Shown here one piece after another: positions 15,825 to 24,758 of a DNA stretch of 64,000 nucleotides (positions are counted from its first letter, which is position 1; each line of letters starts with the position of its first letter). This stretch comes from Algibacter luteus. GTDB lineage: Bacteria; Bacteroidota; Bacteroidia; Flavobacteriales; Flavobacteriaceae. The translations under genes and the position numbers were made by a program. The notes under the pieces are model-generated. The model had not been told where the DNA came from, did no database searches, and saw only the letters and a list, made by a program, of their open reading frames with translations. Location of the stretch: NCBI RefSeq assembly GCF_900141715.1, contig NZ_FQYK01000001.1:62001-126000 (forward strand). The letters run 5' to 3'.

Positions 15825-18800
15825 ATGATTCACTTCTTTGGAAACATAACTAGCAACGTTTTTGCGGTTCAAACAACAAAAGAATTATTGCCTGAAACCA
15901 TTTTAAAATTAACGTGGTTATTTGGCAACCAACCTAAAATTGAGCAAGCATCGATAGATGCTTTTTTTGTTGGCCCTCGTGCGGCTATGATTACGCCTTG
16001 GAGTACCAATGCAGTTGAAATTACCCAAAATATGGGCATTAGTGATATTATTAGAATTGAGGAGTTTAAAGCGGTTACCGAAGATTTTAAGGATTTTGAC
16101 CCGATGATTTCGGAGAAATTTAAGGGCTTAAACCAAAACATGTTTGCCATTGCTATTACCCCTGAACCGATTCTTGATATTGAGGATATTGCGGCATATA
16201 ACCAGCAGGAAGGCTTATCGTTAAGCGATGAAGAGGTGGCGTATTTGGAAGGTGTTTCGAAAAAAATTGGTAGACCCTTAACAGACTCTGAAGTGTTTGG
16301 GTTTTCGCAAGTGAATAGCGAGCATTGTAGACATAAAATTTTTAACGGAACCTTTGTTATTGACGGTGAAGAGAAACCTACCTCGTTATTTAAATTGATT
16401 AAAGAAACATCGAAACAACACCCTAATTCGATTGTTTCGGCGTATAAGGATAATGTGGCTTTTATTGAAGGCCCAAAAGTGGAGCAGTTTGCACCTAAAC
16501 GTGCTGATATTCCAGATTTTTACACCACACAGGATTTTGATTCGGTGATTTCGCTTAAAGCGGAAACGCACAATTTCCCAACTACGGTTGAGCCTTTTAA
16601 TGGTGCGGCAACGGGTTCGGGTGGTGAAATTAGAGATAGACTTGCAGGCGGAAAAGGCTCGTTACCTTTAGCAGGAACTGCGGTGTACATGACATCCTAT
16701 TCGCGATTGGAAGCGAATCGCCCATGGGAAAAAGGCATGGTGGAACGTCCTTGGTTGTACCAAACCCCAATGGATATTTTAATTAAAGCCTCGAACGGGG
16801 CTTCAGATTTTGGAAACAAATTTGGGCAACCCCTTATTTGTGGTTCGGTTTTAACCTTTGAACACGATGAGCAAAACGATGGCTCTATGAGCGCAGTCGA
16901 AGGGTCTCAACGTAAGTTAGGCTACGATAAAGTGATTATGCAAGCTGGTGGTATTGGTTATGGCAAAAAAGAACAAGCTTTAAAAGACACGCCTAAAACG
17001 GGCGATAAAATAGTGATTCTTGGTGGTGAAAATTACCGTATAGGTATGGGTGGTGCTGCGGTGTCATCGGCAGATACTGGTGAGTTTGCCTCAGGTATTG
17101 AGTTGAATGCAGTACAACGTTCCAACCCAGAAATGCAAAAACGTGCTGCTAACGCGGTGCGTGGCATGGTGGAAAGCGATGAGAATTTTATTGTGTCTAT
17201 TCACGATCATGGTGCTGGTGGACACTTAAACTGTCTGTCGGAATTGGTTGAGGATACCGGTGGAAAAATTGATTTGGATGCCTTACCTGTTGGCGACCCA
17301 ACCCTATCTGATAAAGAAATTATTGGTAACGAATCTCAAGAGCGTATGGGATTGGTTATTGCCGAAAAGCATATAGAAACCCTTCGTAACATTGCTGATA
17401 GAGAACGCTCGCCAATGTACACCGTTGGTGACGTAACTGGTGATGATAGATTTACGTTCCAATCTAAAACCAAAGGCAACAAACCTATGGATTTGGCCAT
17501 GGAAGATATGTTTGGAAGTTCGCCTAAAACCATCATGACCGATAAAACGGTGAAGCGTCATTACAGCGACTTAAACTATAAAGCAGACGATTTTTACAGC
17601 TATTTAGACCAAGTATTACAGTTGGAAGCTGTAGCTTGTAAAGATTGGTTAACAAATAAAGTAGACCGTTGTGTTGGCGGTAAAGTTGCCAAACAACAAT
17701 GTGCTGGCCCTTTGCAATTACCACTTAACAACGTGGGTGTGATGGCGCTAGATTTTAAAGGTAAAGAAGGTATTGCGACTTCTATTGGGCACTCGCCTAT
17801 TTCTGGATTGATTAGTCCGGTGGCTGGAAGTAGAAACAGTATTACCGAAGCTTTAAGCAATATTATTTGGGCACCTTTAAAGGATGGATTAAAATCGGTT
17901 TCGCTTTCTGCAAACTGGATGTGGCCTTGTAAAAATGAAGGTGAAGATGCGCGTTTATACGAAGCGGTTGAAGCAGTTTCACAATTTGCTATCGATTTAG
18001 GTATTAACGTACCAACCGGAAAGGATTCGCTTTCTATGAAGCAAAAATACCCGAATGAAGATGTGATTTCTCCTGGAACAGTCATTATTTCGGCTGCTGG
18101 AAATTGTAACGACATTACCAAAGTGGTTGAGCCTGTTTTTAAACACAATGCTGGTGATATTTATTACATCAACTTATCAAAAGATAACTTTAAACTGGGT
18201 GGAAGTTCGTTTGCGCAAGTATTAAACAAGATAGGTAATGATGCGCCTAATGTGAATGATGCCGCTTATGTAAAAACAGTTTTTAACACCATACAACAAC
18301 TTATTGTTGACGAAAACATAGTTGCTGGACACGATGTGGCTTCTGGTGGATTGATTACAACTTTACTAGAATTATGTTTTGCAAATACCAACACAGGTGC
18401 AGAATTAGACCTTTCTGCTCTAGGTGAACAAGATGCTTTTAAAGTGTTGTTTGCTGAAAATGCTGGTTTGGTGATTCAAGCTAAAGATGCTTCCATTGAA
18501 CGTGTTTTAGCTGATGCGAATATTGAATTTTATAACATTGGAAAAGTAACTGCTTCTGATGTGTTGAGCATAATCAATAACTCCGATGTGTTTACCATGA
18601 CCGTTTCAAGATTACGCGATGTTTGGTATAAAACATCATTCTTACTTGACCAGAAACAAACAGCAAATGGTTTAGCGGAAGCTAGATATAACAATTATAA
18701 AAACCAACCTTTAAGATATACATTCCCGAAACATTTTACGGGAAAATTAAAAGATGTCATTGCGAACAAAGTGAAGCAATCTGCTTCTGATGGAATGATT

Positions 18801-19580
18801 GCCGCGTCGCAAACTCCTCGCAATGACAGTAAAAGACCTAAAGCTGCTATTCTGCGTGAAAAAGGATCAAACTCTGAACGTGAAATGGCAAATGCCATGT
18901 ATTTAGCTGGTTTTGATGTGAAAGATGTACACATGACCGATTTAATTTCTGGTCGTGAAACCCTTGAAGACATTCAATTTTTAGGTGCTGTTGGTGGTTT
19001 TAGTAATTCGGATGTTTTAGGTTCTGCCAAAGGTTGGGCAGGTGCCATTAAATACAACGAAAAGGCCAATACAGTTTTTCAAAATTTCTTTAAAAGAGAA
19101 GATACTTTGTCTGTAGGTATTTGTAACGGTTGCCAATTATTTATGGAATTGGATGAAATTAATCCGGAGCATGAGGTACACGGAAAGATGGTTCATAACG
19201 ATTCGCATAAACACGAAAGTGGCTTTACATCGGTAAAAATTCAAGAGAATACATCAGTAATGTTATCGACGCTTGCTGGTACCACTTTAGGTGTATGGAT
19301 TTCGCATGGTGAAGGTAAATTTAAGTTGCCTTACACTGAAGACAAATACAACATTGTGGCTAAATATGCTTATGCTGAATATCCGCATAACCCGAACGGT
19401 TCAGATTTTAACACCGCCATGATGTGTGATAAAACAGGAAGACATTTGGTAACGATGCCACATATTGAGCGTTCGACATTCCAATGGAATTGGGCCAATT
19501 ATCCTGATGATAGAAAAGATGAAGTAACGCCTTGGTTAGAAGCGTTTGTAAATGCTAGAGAGTGGTTGGAAAAGCATTAA
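15825..19580 (+). CDS. purL: Phosphoribosylformylglycinamidine synthase (FGAM synthetase), large type
   Basis: A 1251-residue single-chain enzyme of purine synthesis. It converts FGAR, glutamine and ATP to FGAM. The N-terminal PurS-like part (about 1-170) is followed by the tandem AIRS-type ATP-binding domains, with HNFPTTVEPFNGAATGSGGEIRD near 250. The C-terminal glutaminase has the nucleophile elbow GICNGCQ (C1100 in the G-x-C-x-G position) and GVWISHGEGKF. Residues 978-1001, between the synthetase and glutaminase domains, are encoded by a palindromic repeat insertion that keeps the frame. The gene is monocistronic, in its own promoter and terminator context. Confidence 0.97.
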   Translation: MIHFFGNITSNVFAVQTTKELLPETILKLTWLFGNQPKIEQASIDAFFVGPRAAMITPWSTNAVEITQNMGISDIIRIEEFKAVTEDFKDFDPMISEKFKGLNQNMFAIAITPEPILDIEDIAAYNQQEGLSLSDEEVAYLEGVSKKIGRPLTDSEVFGFSQVNSEHCRHKIFNGTFVIDGEEKPTSLFKLIKETSKQHPNSIVSAYKDNVAFIEGPKVEQFAPKRADIPDFYTTQDFDSVISLKAETHNFPTTVEPFNGAATGSGGEIRDRLAGGKGSLPLAGTAVYMTSYSRLEANRPWEKGMVERPWLYQTPMDILIKASNGASDFGNKFGQPLICGSVLTFEHDEQNDGSMSAVEGSQRKLGYDKVIMQAGGIGYGKKEQALKDTPKTGDKIVILGGENYRIGMGGAAVSSADTGEFASGIELNAVQRSNPEMQKRAANAVRGMVESDENFIVSIHDHGAGGHLNCLSELVEDTGGKIDLDALPVGDPTLSDKEIIGNESQERMGLVIAEKHIETLRNIADRERSPMYTVGDVTGDDRFTFQSKTKGNKPMDLAMEDMFGSSPKTIMTDKTVKRHYSDLNYKADDFYSYLDQVLQLEAVACKDWLTNKVDRCVGGKVAKQQCAGPLQLPLNNVGVMALDFKGKEGIATSIGHSPISGLISPVAGSRNSITEALSNIIWAPLKDGLKSVSLSANWMWPCKNEGEDARLYEAVEAVSQFAIDLGINVPTGKDSLSMKQKYPNEDVISPGTVIISAAGNCNDITKVVEPVFKHNAGDIYYINLSKDNFKLGGSSFAQVLNKIGNDAPNVNDAAYVKTVFNTIQQLIVDENIVAGHDVASGGLITTLLELCFANTNTGAELDLSALGEQDAFKVLFAENAGLVIQAKDASIERVLADANIEFYNIGKVTASDVLSIINNSDVFTMTVSRLRDVWYKTSFLLDQKQTANGLAEARYNNYKNQPLRYTFPKHFTGKLKDVIANKVKQSASDGMIAASQTPRNDSKRPKAAILREKGSNSEREMANAMYLAGFDVKDVHMTDLISGRETLEDIQFLGAVGGFSNSDVLGSAKGWAGAIKYNEKANTVFQNFFKREDTLSVGICNGCQLFMELDEINPEHEVHGKMVHNDSHKHESGFTSVKIQENTSVMLSTLAGTTLGVWISHGEGKFKLPYTEDKYNIVAKYAYAEYPHNPNGSDFNTAMMCDKTGRHLVTMPHIERSTFQWNWANYPDDRKDEVTPWLEAFVNAREWLEKH
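18756..18827 (+). repeat. Palindromic repeat element inserted in frame in purL
   Basis: Exactly 72 nt (24 codons) bounded by a perfect 10-bp inverted repeat (GTCATTGCGA 18756-18765 with TCGCAATGAC 18818-18827). An inner 6-bp pair GCAATC/GATTGC lies at 18776-18781 and 18797-18802. The wording (ATTGCGAACAAAGTGAAGCA, GATTGCCGCGTCGC, CTCCTCGCAATGAC) is that of a dispersed intergenic palindrome known in many bacterial genomes. In purL it encodes VIANKVKQSASDGMIAASQT and four more residues. It falls in the linker before the glutaminase domain. Confidence 0.85.
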
Positions 19581-19588
19581 AAATGCTT
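19572..19588 (+). terminator. Weak hairpin at the end of purL
   Basis: AAGCATT pairs with AATGCTT around three As, overlapping the stop codon. It lacks a T tract on the + strand, so termination is doubtful. Confidence 0.3.
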
Positions 19589-19613
19589 AACCAACCTAAT
19601 TAATATTTTTGAT

Positions 19614-21362
19614 TTACTTGGTAATCATTTTTGAAACCCCTTGGACTTTTACAATATAAGTGCCTTTAGTAAGGCTATTGATATTGATTTGACCTTTAGG
19701 CGCCTCAATAGTTGAGTTGATTACCGTTCTGCCTAACATATCTATAATTTGAACCTGCCCTAAATTAATATTTTCTAAAGCAAGATTTAAATAATCGCCA
19801 GTTACAGGCACAGGATACAAACGCAAGTTATTGCCTTGTTTTGTCTTGTAATCGACACTTAGTGTACCGCTACCCCCAAAACCAACAACTAAACCAACAT
19901 CGGATTGTCTGTATGGTCTGCCTGTTCCGCTAGCATTAAACTCTTCAGCCCCAGCATCAAAATTGGCTGGTCTTGAACCGCCGATGATATCTTCGGTTAA
20001 AAATGGATAAGAACCCGTGGCATAATCTATAGCTGCACTTCCGCTAGTAATTCTGTAAAAATCGGTACCAGAAGTAAGTAATCCTGATGTCACATTGATG
20101 TTACCCGTTGCTGTTACAGACCCGAAAGAATCGAATGTTCCGTTTTGTTTTATATTATTCTCATACTTTGACGCTGCTCCTATGAGTTGCGTAGTCACTT
20201 GGATAGCTTTATTGGTGTTTTCATACATGATATTGTTGGCAATAACAACATCTTGAGGCGCCTGATTTTGAGTACCTGAACTGAAAGTCGCCCCTACTCG
20301 AATACCTAAATCGCAATTTACAAACGTGTTGTTTATAATGGTTGCGTTTTTTACTTGATAATAACCATTTAAAGGGCTATTTAAAATACCGTTATGAATA
20401 TTAATACCTGCAAGACCGTTAGTATTGGAGTTATTAGGGTATTTCGCTACAGTGCCTTCAATATAGTTATTGTAAACTTTATGGTTTTCACCCATCATTC
20501 GAATACCACCACTAAAAGATTGCCCATTGGCTAAAAAGAAGTTATTATAAACTTCGCAGTTATCGCCATGTCTCAAGGTTAATGCCCCTGAATAATCTTC
20601 GAAAGTATTGTTGTAGTATTTATTGCTGCCACTTTTATTTGAAATGACTTCAATCTCGCCAACAAAATTGTAGAAATAATTGTCGTAAACTTCAGTAAAC
20701 GAGTCTGATAATGATGTTGAACTGCTTCCGATTCTAATCGCATCTTGATTGTTTTCATCATTAACTACTCCAATAGGCGTTCTATCGGCAAAATAATTAT
20801 GATGAATTTTATGATAGTTTGCAATGGTTGAACTTCTGTTATCATTAATAATACTTCCAACGCCATTTTTACCAATAAATGACGAATAGCTTACCTCGTT
20901 ATTTGCACCTCTCAATAAAATCCACTTATAAACACTTGTTGCTTGTGCTGCCGATTGGTTATAGGAATCGATTTTGATATTGGTTACTGTACAATTATTA
21001 CAATCGTTAGACGCCTTAAAATCTATTACCGGTGTCCCAGTCGCGATGTTGGAAGCGTTTTGAAAAACAACGCCTTCAAAAATAATATAAGACCCGCCCA
21101 TTTTAACAGAGCATTTCCCTTCAAAGAATACACTCCCTGGTGTTTGAGCCTTTATTGTTACTGGATTAGACATTGTTCCTGATTTTTGAATAGTGATCTG
21201 AACGTATGTCCATGTTCCGTTAGCCAATGTTATGGTTGTGCCAGGAACCGCGTTGCTAATTGCTGTATTTAATTCGGCATTTGTGGTAACCGTTTGCGCT
21301 CCTAGAAGCCCACCAAATAAAAACAATACAAATAGAAAGAAAGGAAATGTAATTTTTTTCAT
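19614..21362 (-). CDS. PL6-family polysaccharide lyase (alginate lyase-like), T9SS-secreted
   Basis: A 582-residue secreted protein. A signal peptide (KKITFPFFLFVLFLFGGLLGAQ) is followed by a right-handed beta-helix of the chondroitinase-B/PL6 type (about 25-470). Typical motifs are EVISNKSGSNKYYNNTF and LTLRHGDNCEVYNNFFLANG, containing the Lys and Arg used by PL6 lyases. The last 75 residues are a type IX secretion sorting domain (RLYPVPVTGDYLNLAL ... KGTYIVKVQG). Most marine PL6 enzymes cut alginate by beta-elimination, so alginate is the likely substrate, with dermatan or chondroitin less likely. No SusC/SusD pair or other lyase is adjacent, so it is not in a full polysaccharide locus here. 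Confidence 0.9.
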   Translation of the reverse strand: MKKITFPFFLFVLFLFGGLLGAQTVTTNAELNTAISNAVPGTTITLANGTWTYVQITIQKSGTMSNPVTIKAQTPGSVFFEGKCSVKMGGSYIIFEGVVFQNASNIATGTPVIDFKASNDCNNCTVTNIKIDSYNQSAAQATSVYKWILLRGANNEVSYSSFIGKNGVGSIINDNRSSTIANYHKIHHNYFADRTPIGVVNDENNQDAIRIGSSSTSLSDSFTEVYDNYFYNFVGEIEVISNKSGSNKYYNNTFEDYSGALTLRHGDNCEVYNNFFLANGQSFSGGIRMMGENHKVYNNYIEGTVAKYPNNSNTNGLAGINIHNGILNSPLNGYYQVKNATIINNTFVNCDLGIRVGATFSSGTQNQAPQDVVIANNIMYENTNKAIQVTTQLIGAASKYENNIKQNGTFDSFGSVTATGNINVTSGLLTSGTDFYRITSGSAAIDYATGSYPFLTEDIIGGSRPANFDAGAEEFNASGTGRPYRQSDVGLVVGFGGSGTLSVDYKTKQGNNLRLYPVPVTGDYLNLALENINLGQVQIIDMLGRTVINSTIEAPKGQININSLTKGTYIVKVQGVSKMITK

Positions 21363-21395
21363 AACATCTAAGATTAAACTTAATTATAAAATTGA

Positions 21396-21415
21396 TTAAC
21401 CAATCTGGTTAACCA
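21396..21415 (-). promoter_or_regulatory. Operator-like double palindrome upstream of the PL6 gene
   Basis: TTAACCA-ATC-TGGTTAA forms a perfect inverted repeat (21396-21412). It overlaps a second perfect palindrome, TGGTTAACCA (21406-21415). It lies 34-53 nt before the lyase start on the reverse strand, the usual place for a sugar-responsive regulator site. The TGGT...ACCA form recalls GntR/FadR-type operators; the regulator is not in the window. Confidence 0.5.
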
Positions 21416-21680
21416 AATATACGATTAAAAGTAAACCATGATACAAAAATGAAAAAATAAATTTAGCCGCCATTACAAACACCCTTAAACACTCAAAAAG
21501 AAGGACTTATACACCTAGTTTTTATTACCTATTTATAAAAAAAACGTGTTACCTAAGTATGTTTTATGTAAGAAAAAAGTAACGCTAATTTTTCTAAAAA
21601 CGCTAATGTTATCACTTTAAATGAATTAACTCGTCATTTTAAATCATATGTCATTATTAAAAACATAATCATTCTAATTT
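21416..21680. other. AT-rich gap between PL6 and ppdK
   Basis: About 265 nt with no open frame. A short direct repeat (AACGCTAAT, near 21582 and 21600) is visible. Nothing else could be supported. Confidence 0.4.
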
Positions 21681-21721
21681 CAAAAAGAAAGCCAGAAATG
21701 AAACATTCATCTCTGGCTTTG
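21681..21721 (-). terminator. Rho-independent terminator of ppdK
   Basis: Read on the reverse strand, AAAGCCAGA pairs with TCTGGCTTT. An inner ATGAA/TTCAT extension is present, and TCTTTTTGA follows. It lies 36 nt after the ppdK stop. Confidence 0.85.
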
Positions 21722-21757
21722 CAATTCAAAAAAATAAATAAAAAAATAAAAAAATTA

Positions 21758-24487
21758 TTATAGGGATGATTTAATAGCCGCTTGAGCCGAAACTAATCTT
21801 GCTATAGGTACGCGATAAGGTGAGCAACTCACATAATCCATTCCTGAATTATAGAAAAACTCTACCGAGCTTGGTTCGCCACCATGTTCACCACAAACAC
21901 CAACCTTTAAATCTGGTTTTATGCTTCTACCGCGTTCGATACCGAGATTGACTAACTGCCCCACCCCTTCTTGATCTAGAACTTCAAAAGGATCGTCTTT
22001 TAGAATTCCTTTTTCGATGTAAATTGGTAAAAACTTACCAGCATCATCACGAGAATAACCAAATGTCATTTGCGTTAAATCGTTTGTTCCGAACGAGAAG
22101 AAATCTGCTTTTTTAGCAATTTGATCTGCTAATAAAGTTGCTCTAGGAATTTCAATCATCGTTCCAACCAAATATTCAACTTTATCATTGCGTTCTTCAA
22201 AAATCTTATTTGCAGTGGTTCTAATAATTTGCTCTTGGAATTCAAATTCTTTAACCGTTCCGATTAAAGGCACCATGATTTCAGGTTTACAAATGATACC
22301 ACGTTCTTTTAAATTAATTGCCGCTTCAATAATAGCACGTGTTTGCATCTCGGTAATTTCAGGATAGGTATTTCCTAATCGACAACCACGATGACCAAGC
22401 ATCGGATTAAACTCTTCCAGCTCTGCTACTTTATTTTTTACAGCTTGTAAAGAAATATGCATTTCTTCCGCCAGTTCTTTTTGAGTTGCCAGTTGGTGAG
22501 GCACAAACTCATGCAGTGGTGGGTCTAGTAAACGAATGGTTACGGCATAACCTTCCATGGCTTCAAAAATACCTTCAAAATCGGCACGTTGCATAGGCAG
22601 TAAATCTTCTAACGCTTGTTTTCTTCCTTTAACAGTATCAGCCAAAATCATTTCACGCATGGCTTTAATTCTGTCTACTTCAAAAAACATATGTTCAGTA
22701 CGCGTGAGTCCAATTCCTTGCGCCCCATAACTACGTGCTACCTTAGCATCGTTAGGAGAATCGGCATTAGTACGCACTTTCATTTTTGCATACTTATCAG
22801 ACAGCTTCATGACTTCTGCAAATTCACCGCTTAACTCGGGCTCCATGGTCGCTACTTTACCTTCAATGATATTTCCTGTAGAACCGTTTAAAGAAATCCA
22901 ATCGCCCTCATGATAGACATGATTACCAACGGTTAAGGTTCTTGTTTTATAATTTATTTTTAATGCGCCAGCACCAGAAATACAGCATTTACCCATACCT
23001 CTTGCAACAACCGCAGCATGCGATGTCATACCACCACGAGCTGTTAAAATACCCTTGGCAATATTCATTCCTTCTAAATCTTCAGGAGAGGTTTCTATTC
23101 TTACCAGAATACTATTTTTGTATTTATCGGCTTCATCTGCGAAGAACACAATTTTTCCTGTGGCAGCTCCTGGTGATGCTGGTAAACCTTGCGCAATAAC
23201 ATGTGCCCTTTTTAAGGCTTTAGGATCGAAAATAGGATGTAATAATTCATCTAATTTATTTGGTTCGATTAACAACAAAGCTTCTTTTTCGTTAATCATA
23301 CCTTCTTTTAATAAATCCATGGCAATTTTTACCATAGCCGCACCGGTACGTTTACCATTTCTAGTTTGCAAAATCCAAAGCTTTCCATCTTGAATAGTAA
23401 ACTCCATATCTTGCATATCGCGGTAATGCTTTTCGAGGATATCTTGGTACGAATTAAGCTCTTTATACATTTTAGGCATTAATTCCTCCAATGACGGATA
23501 ATTTTCCAATCTATCGTCTTCTTCAATTTTGGCTAATTCTGCCCAACGTTGAGATCCTAGTTTTGTAATTTGTTGAGGCGTTCTTACACCTGCCACTACA
23601 TCTTCACCTTGTGCATTTATTAAATACTCACCGTTGAAAACATTTTCGCCAGTTCCTGCATCACGTGTAAAACAAACGCCAGTACCAGAATTGTCTCCCA
23701 TATTTCCGTAAACCATGGCTTGCACGTTTACAGCTGTTCCCCAATCGGCAGGATAGCCATTCATGTTTCTATAATAAATAGCTCTATCGCCATTCCAACT
23801 GTTGAAAACAGCTATTATAGCACCCCAAAGTTGTTCCCATGGGTCACTAGGAAAAATCAAACCTTTTTTCTTTCTAACAACATCTTTAAAATCGAAAACT
23901 AAGTCTTGTAAATCTTGAACCGAAAACTCGGTATCTAGATTTATTCCACGTTTTTCTTTAAGGTTTTCAATAATTTCTTCGAAAGGATCGATATCTTCTT
24001 TAGATTCTGGCTTCATGCCTAAAACCACACCGCCATACATTTGTATAAATCTTCGGTAAGAATCCCAAGCAAATAGCTCGTTATTGGTTTTTTTAGCTAA
24101 TCCTAAAACGACCTCATCATTCATACCTAAATTTAAAACGGTATCCATCATTCCTGGCATTGAAACTCTTGCCCCAGATCGCACAGATACTAACAATGGA
24201 TTTTCTTTATCGCCAAATGTTGTACCCATTAAAGATTCAATGTTCGCAATGGATGCTTCAACCTCTGCTTTTATTAAGTCTACCACAGCATCTTTACCTA
24301 GTAAATTATATTCCGTACAGACTTCAGTTGTAATCGTGAACCCTGGCGGCACTGGTATGCCTATAGCGCTCATTTCGGCTAAGTTGGCACCTTTACCTCC
24401 AAGAAGATTTTTCATTGTACTATTTCCGTCAGCTTTTTTGTTTCCAAACTTGTAAACTCTAGCTTTTACCTCTTCAAGTATTTCCAT
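21758..24487 (-). CDS. ppdK: Pyruvate, phosphate dikinase
   Basis: A 909-residue enzyme that interconverts pyruvate, ATP and phosphate with PEP, AMP and PPi. The N-terminal ATP-grasp domain includes KNLLGGKGANLAEMSAIGIPVPPGFTITT and SVRSGARVSMPGMMDT. The swivelling phosphohistidine domain has GGMTSHAAVVARGMGK with the catalytic His at residue 490. The C-terminal TIM barrel has GRTEHMFF-type residues and CGEHGG. In Bacteroidota it allows PPi-saving glycolysis or PEP formation. The promoter carries an FNR-like box, linking it to low-oxygen growth along with the pfl genes next door. Confidence 0.97.
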   Translation of the reverse strand: MEILEEVKARVYKFGNKKADGNSTMKNLLGGKGANLAEMSAIGIPVPPGFTITTEVCTEYNLLGKDAVVDLIKAEVEASIANIESLMGTTFGDKENPLLVSVRSGARVSMPGMMDTVLNLGMNDEVVLGLAKKTNNELFAWDSYRRFIQMYGGVVLGMKPESKEDIDPFEEIIENLKEKRGINLDTEFSVQDLQDLVFDFKDVVRKKKGLIFPSDPWEQLWGAIIAVFNSWNGDRAIYYRNMNGYPADWGTAVNVQAMVYGNMGDNSGTGVCFTRDAGTGENVFNGEYLINAQGEDVVAGVRTPQQITKLGSQRWAELAKIEEDDRLENYPSLEELMPKMYKELNSYQDILEKHYRDMQDMEFTIQDGKLWILQTRNGKRTGAAMVKIAMDLLKEGMINEKEALLLIEPNKLDELLHPIFDPKALKRAHVIAQGLPASPGAATGKIVFFADEADKYKNSILVRIETSPEDLEGMNIAKGILTARGGMTSHAAVVARGMGKCCISGAGALKINYKTRTLTVGNHVYHEGDWISLNGSTGNIIEGKVATMEPELSGEFAEVMKLSDKYAKMKVRTNADSPNDAKVARSYGAQGIGLTRTEHMFFEVDRIKAMREMILADTVKGRKQALEDLLPMQRADFEGIFEAMEGYAVTIRLLDPPLHEFVPHQLATQKELAEEMHISLQAVKNKVAELEEFNPMLGHRGCRLGNTYPEITEMQTRAIIEAAINLKERGIICKPEIMVPLIGTVKEFEFQEQIIRTTANKIFEERNDKVEYLVGTMIEIPRATLLADQIAKKADFFSFGTNDLTQMTFGYSRDDAGKFLPIYIEKGILKDDPFEVLDQEGVGQLVNLGIERGRSIKPDLKVGVCGEHGGEPSSVEFFYNSGMDYVSCSPYRVPIARLVSAQAAIKSSL

Positions 24488-24522
24488 AATTTTTGATTTA
24501 AAATTGCACTTAAAAACACTAG

Positions 24523-24566
24523 TAAATGTAGCTACTTAAAGGAAAATATTTAATGATAAAAATCAT
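24523..24566 (-). promoter_or_regulatory. ppdK promoter with FNR-like box
   Basis: The palindrome ATGAT-AAAA-ATCAT (24553-24566) lies upstream of a -7-like box, TACATTTA (24530 to 24523 on the reverse strand; the last base is A instead of G). The palindrome centre is 36.5 nt from the last base of that box, the same distance as in the pflB, ccoI and cco promoters. This places it about 43 nt before the expected transcription start, the position of a class II FNR/CRP activator. Confidence 0.7.
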
Positions 24567-24700
24567 GAAAAATGCAATAAAATGAGGAATTACGAAGATA
24601 TTTTTAGAATTTAATAAGATATCTCTCGGATAGTAAGAATTTCATATTTTGAACAGCTCAAAATAACCAGTCTGTTGGACTTTTTTTGCATATGAAATCA

Positions 24701-24730
24701 AAAAAAAGCACCTTCAAAAAACGAAGATGC
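24701..24730 (-). terminator. Rho-independent terminator of the pfl-transporter operon
   Basis: On the reverse strand GCATCTTC pairs with GAAGGTGC (one U-G wobble) around a T-rich loop and is followed by seven Ts. It is about 30 nt past the stop of the transporter gene. Confidence 0.85.
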
Positions 24731-24758
24731 TCTTTCTTGCAATTAACTAAAACTTGAC

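Noticed and set aside
17600-18148. Long open frame (182 codons) on the reverse strand inside purL
   Set aside because: It lies wholly opposite the well-conserved synthetase domain and its translation shows no recognisable domain. It is a shadow of purL codon usage. The same holds for other frames opposite or overlapping pflB, ppdK, the ABC genes and ccoNO.
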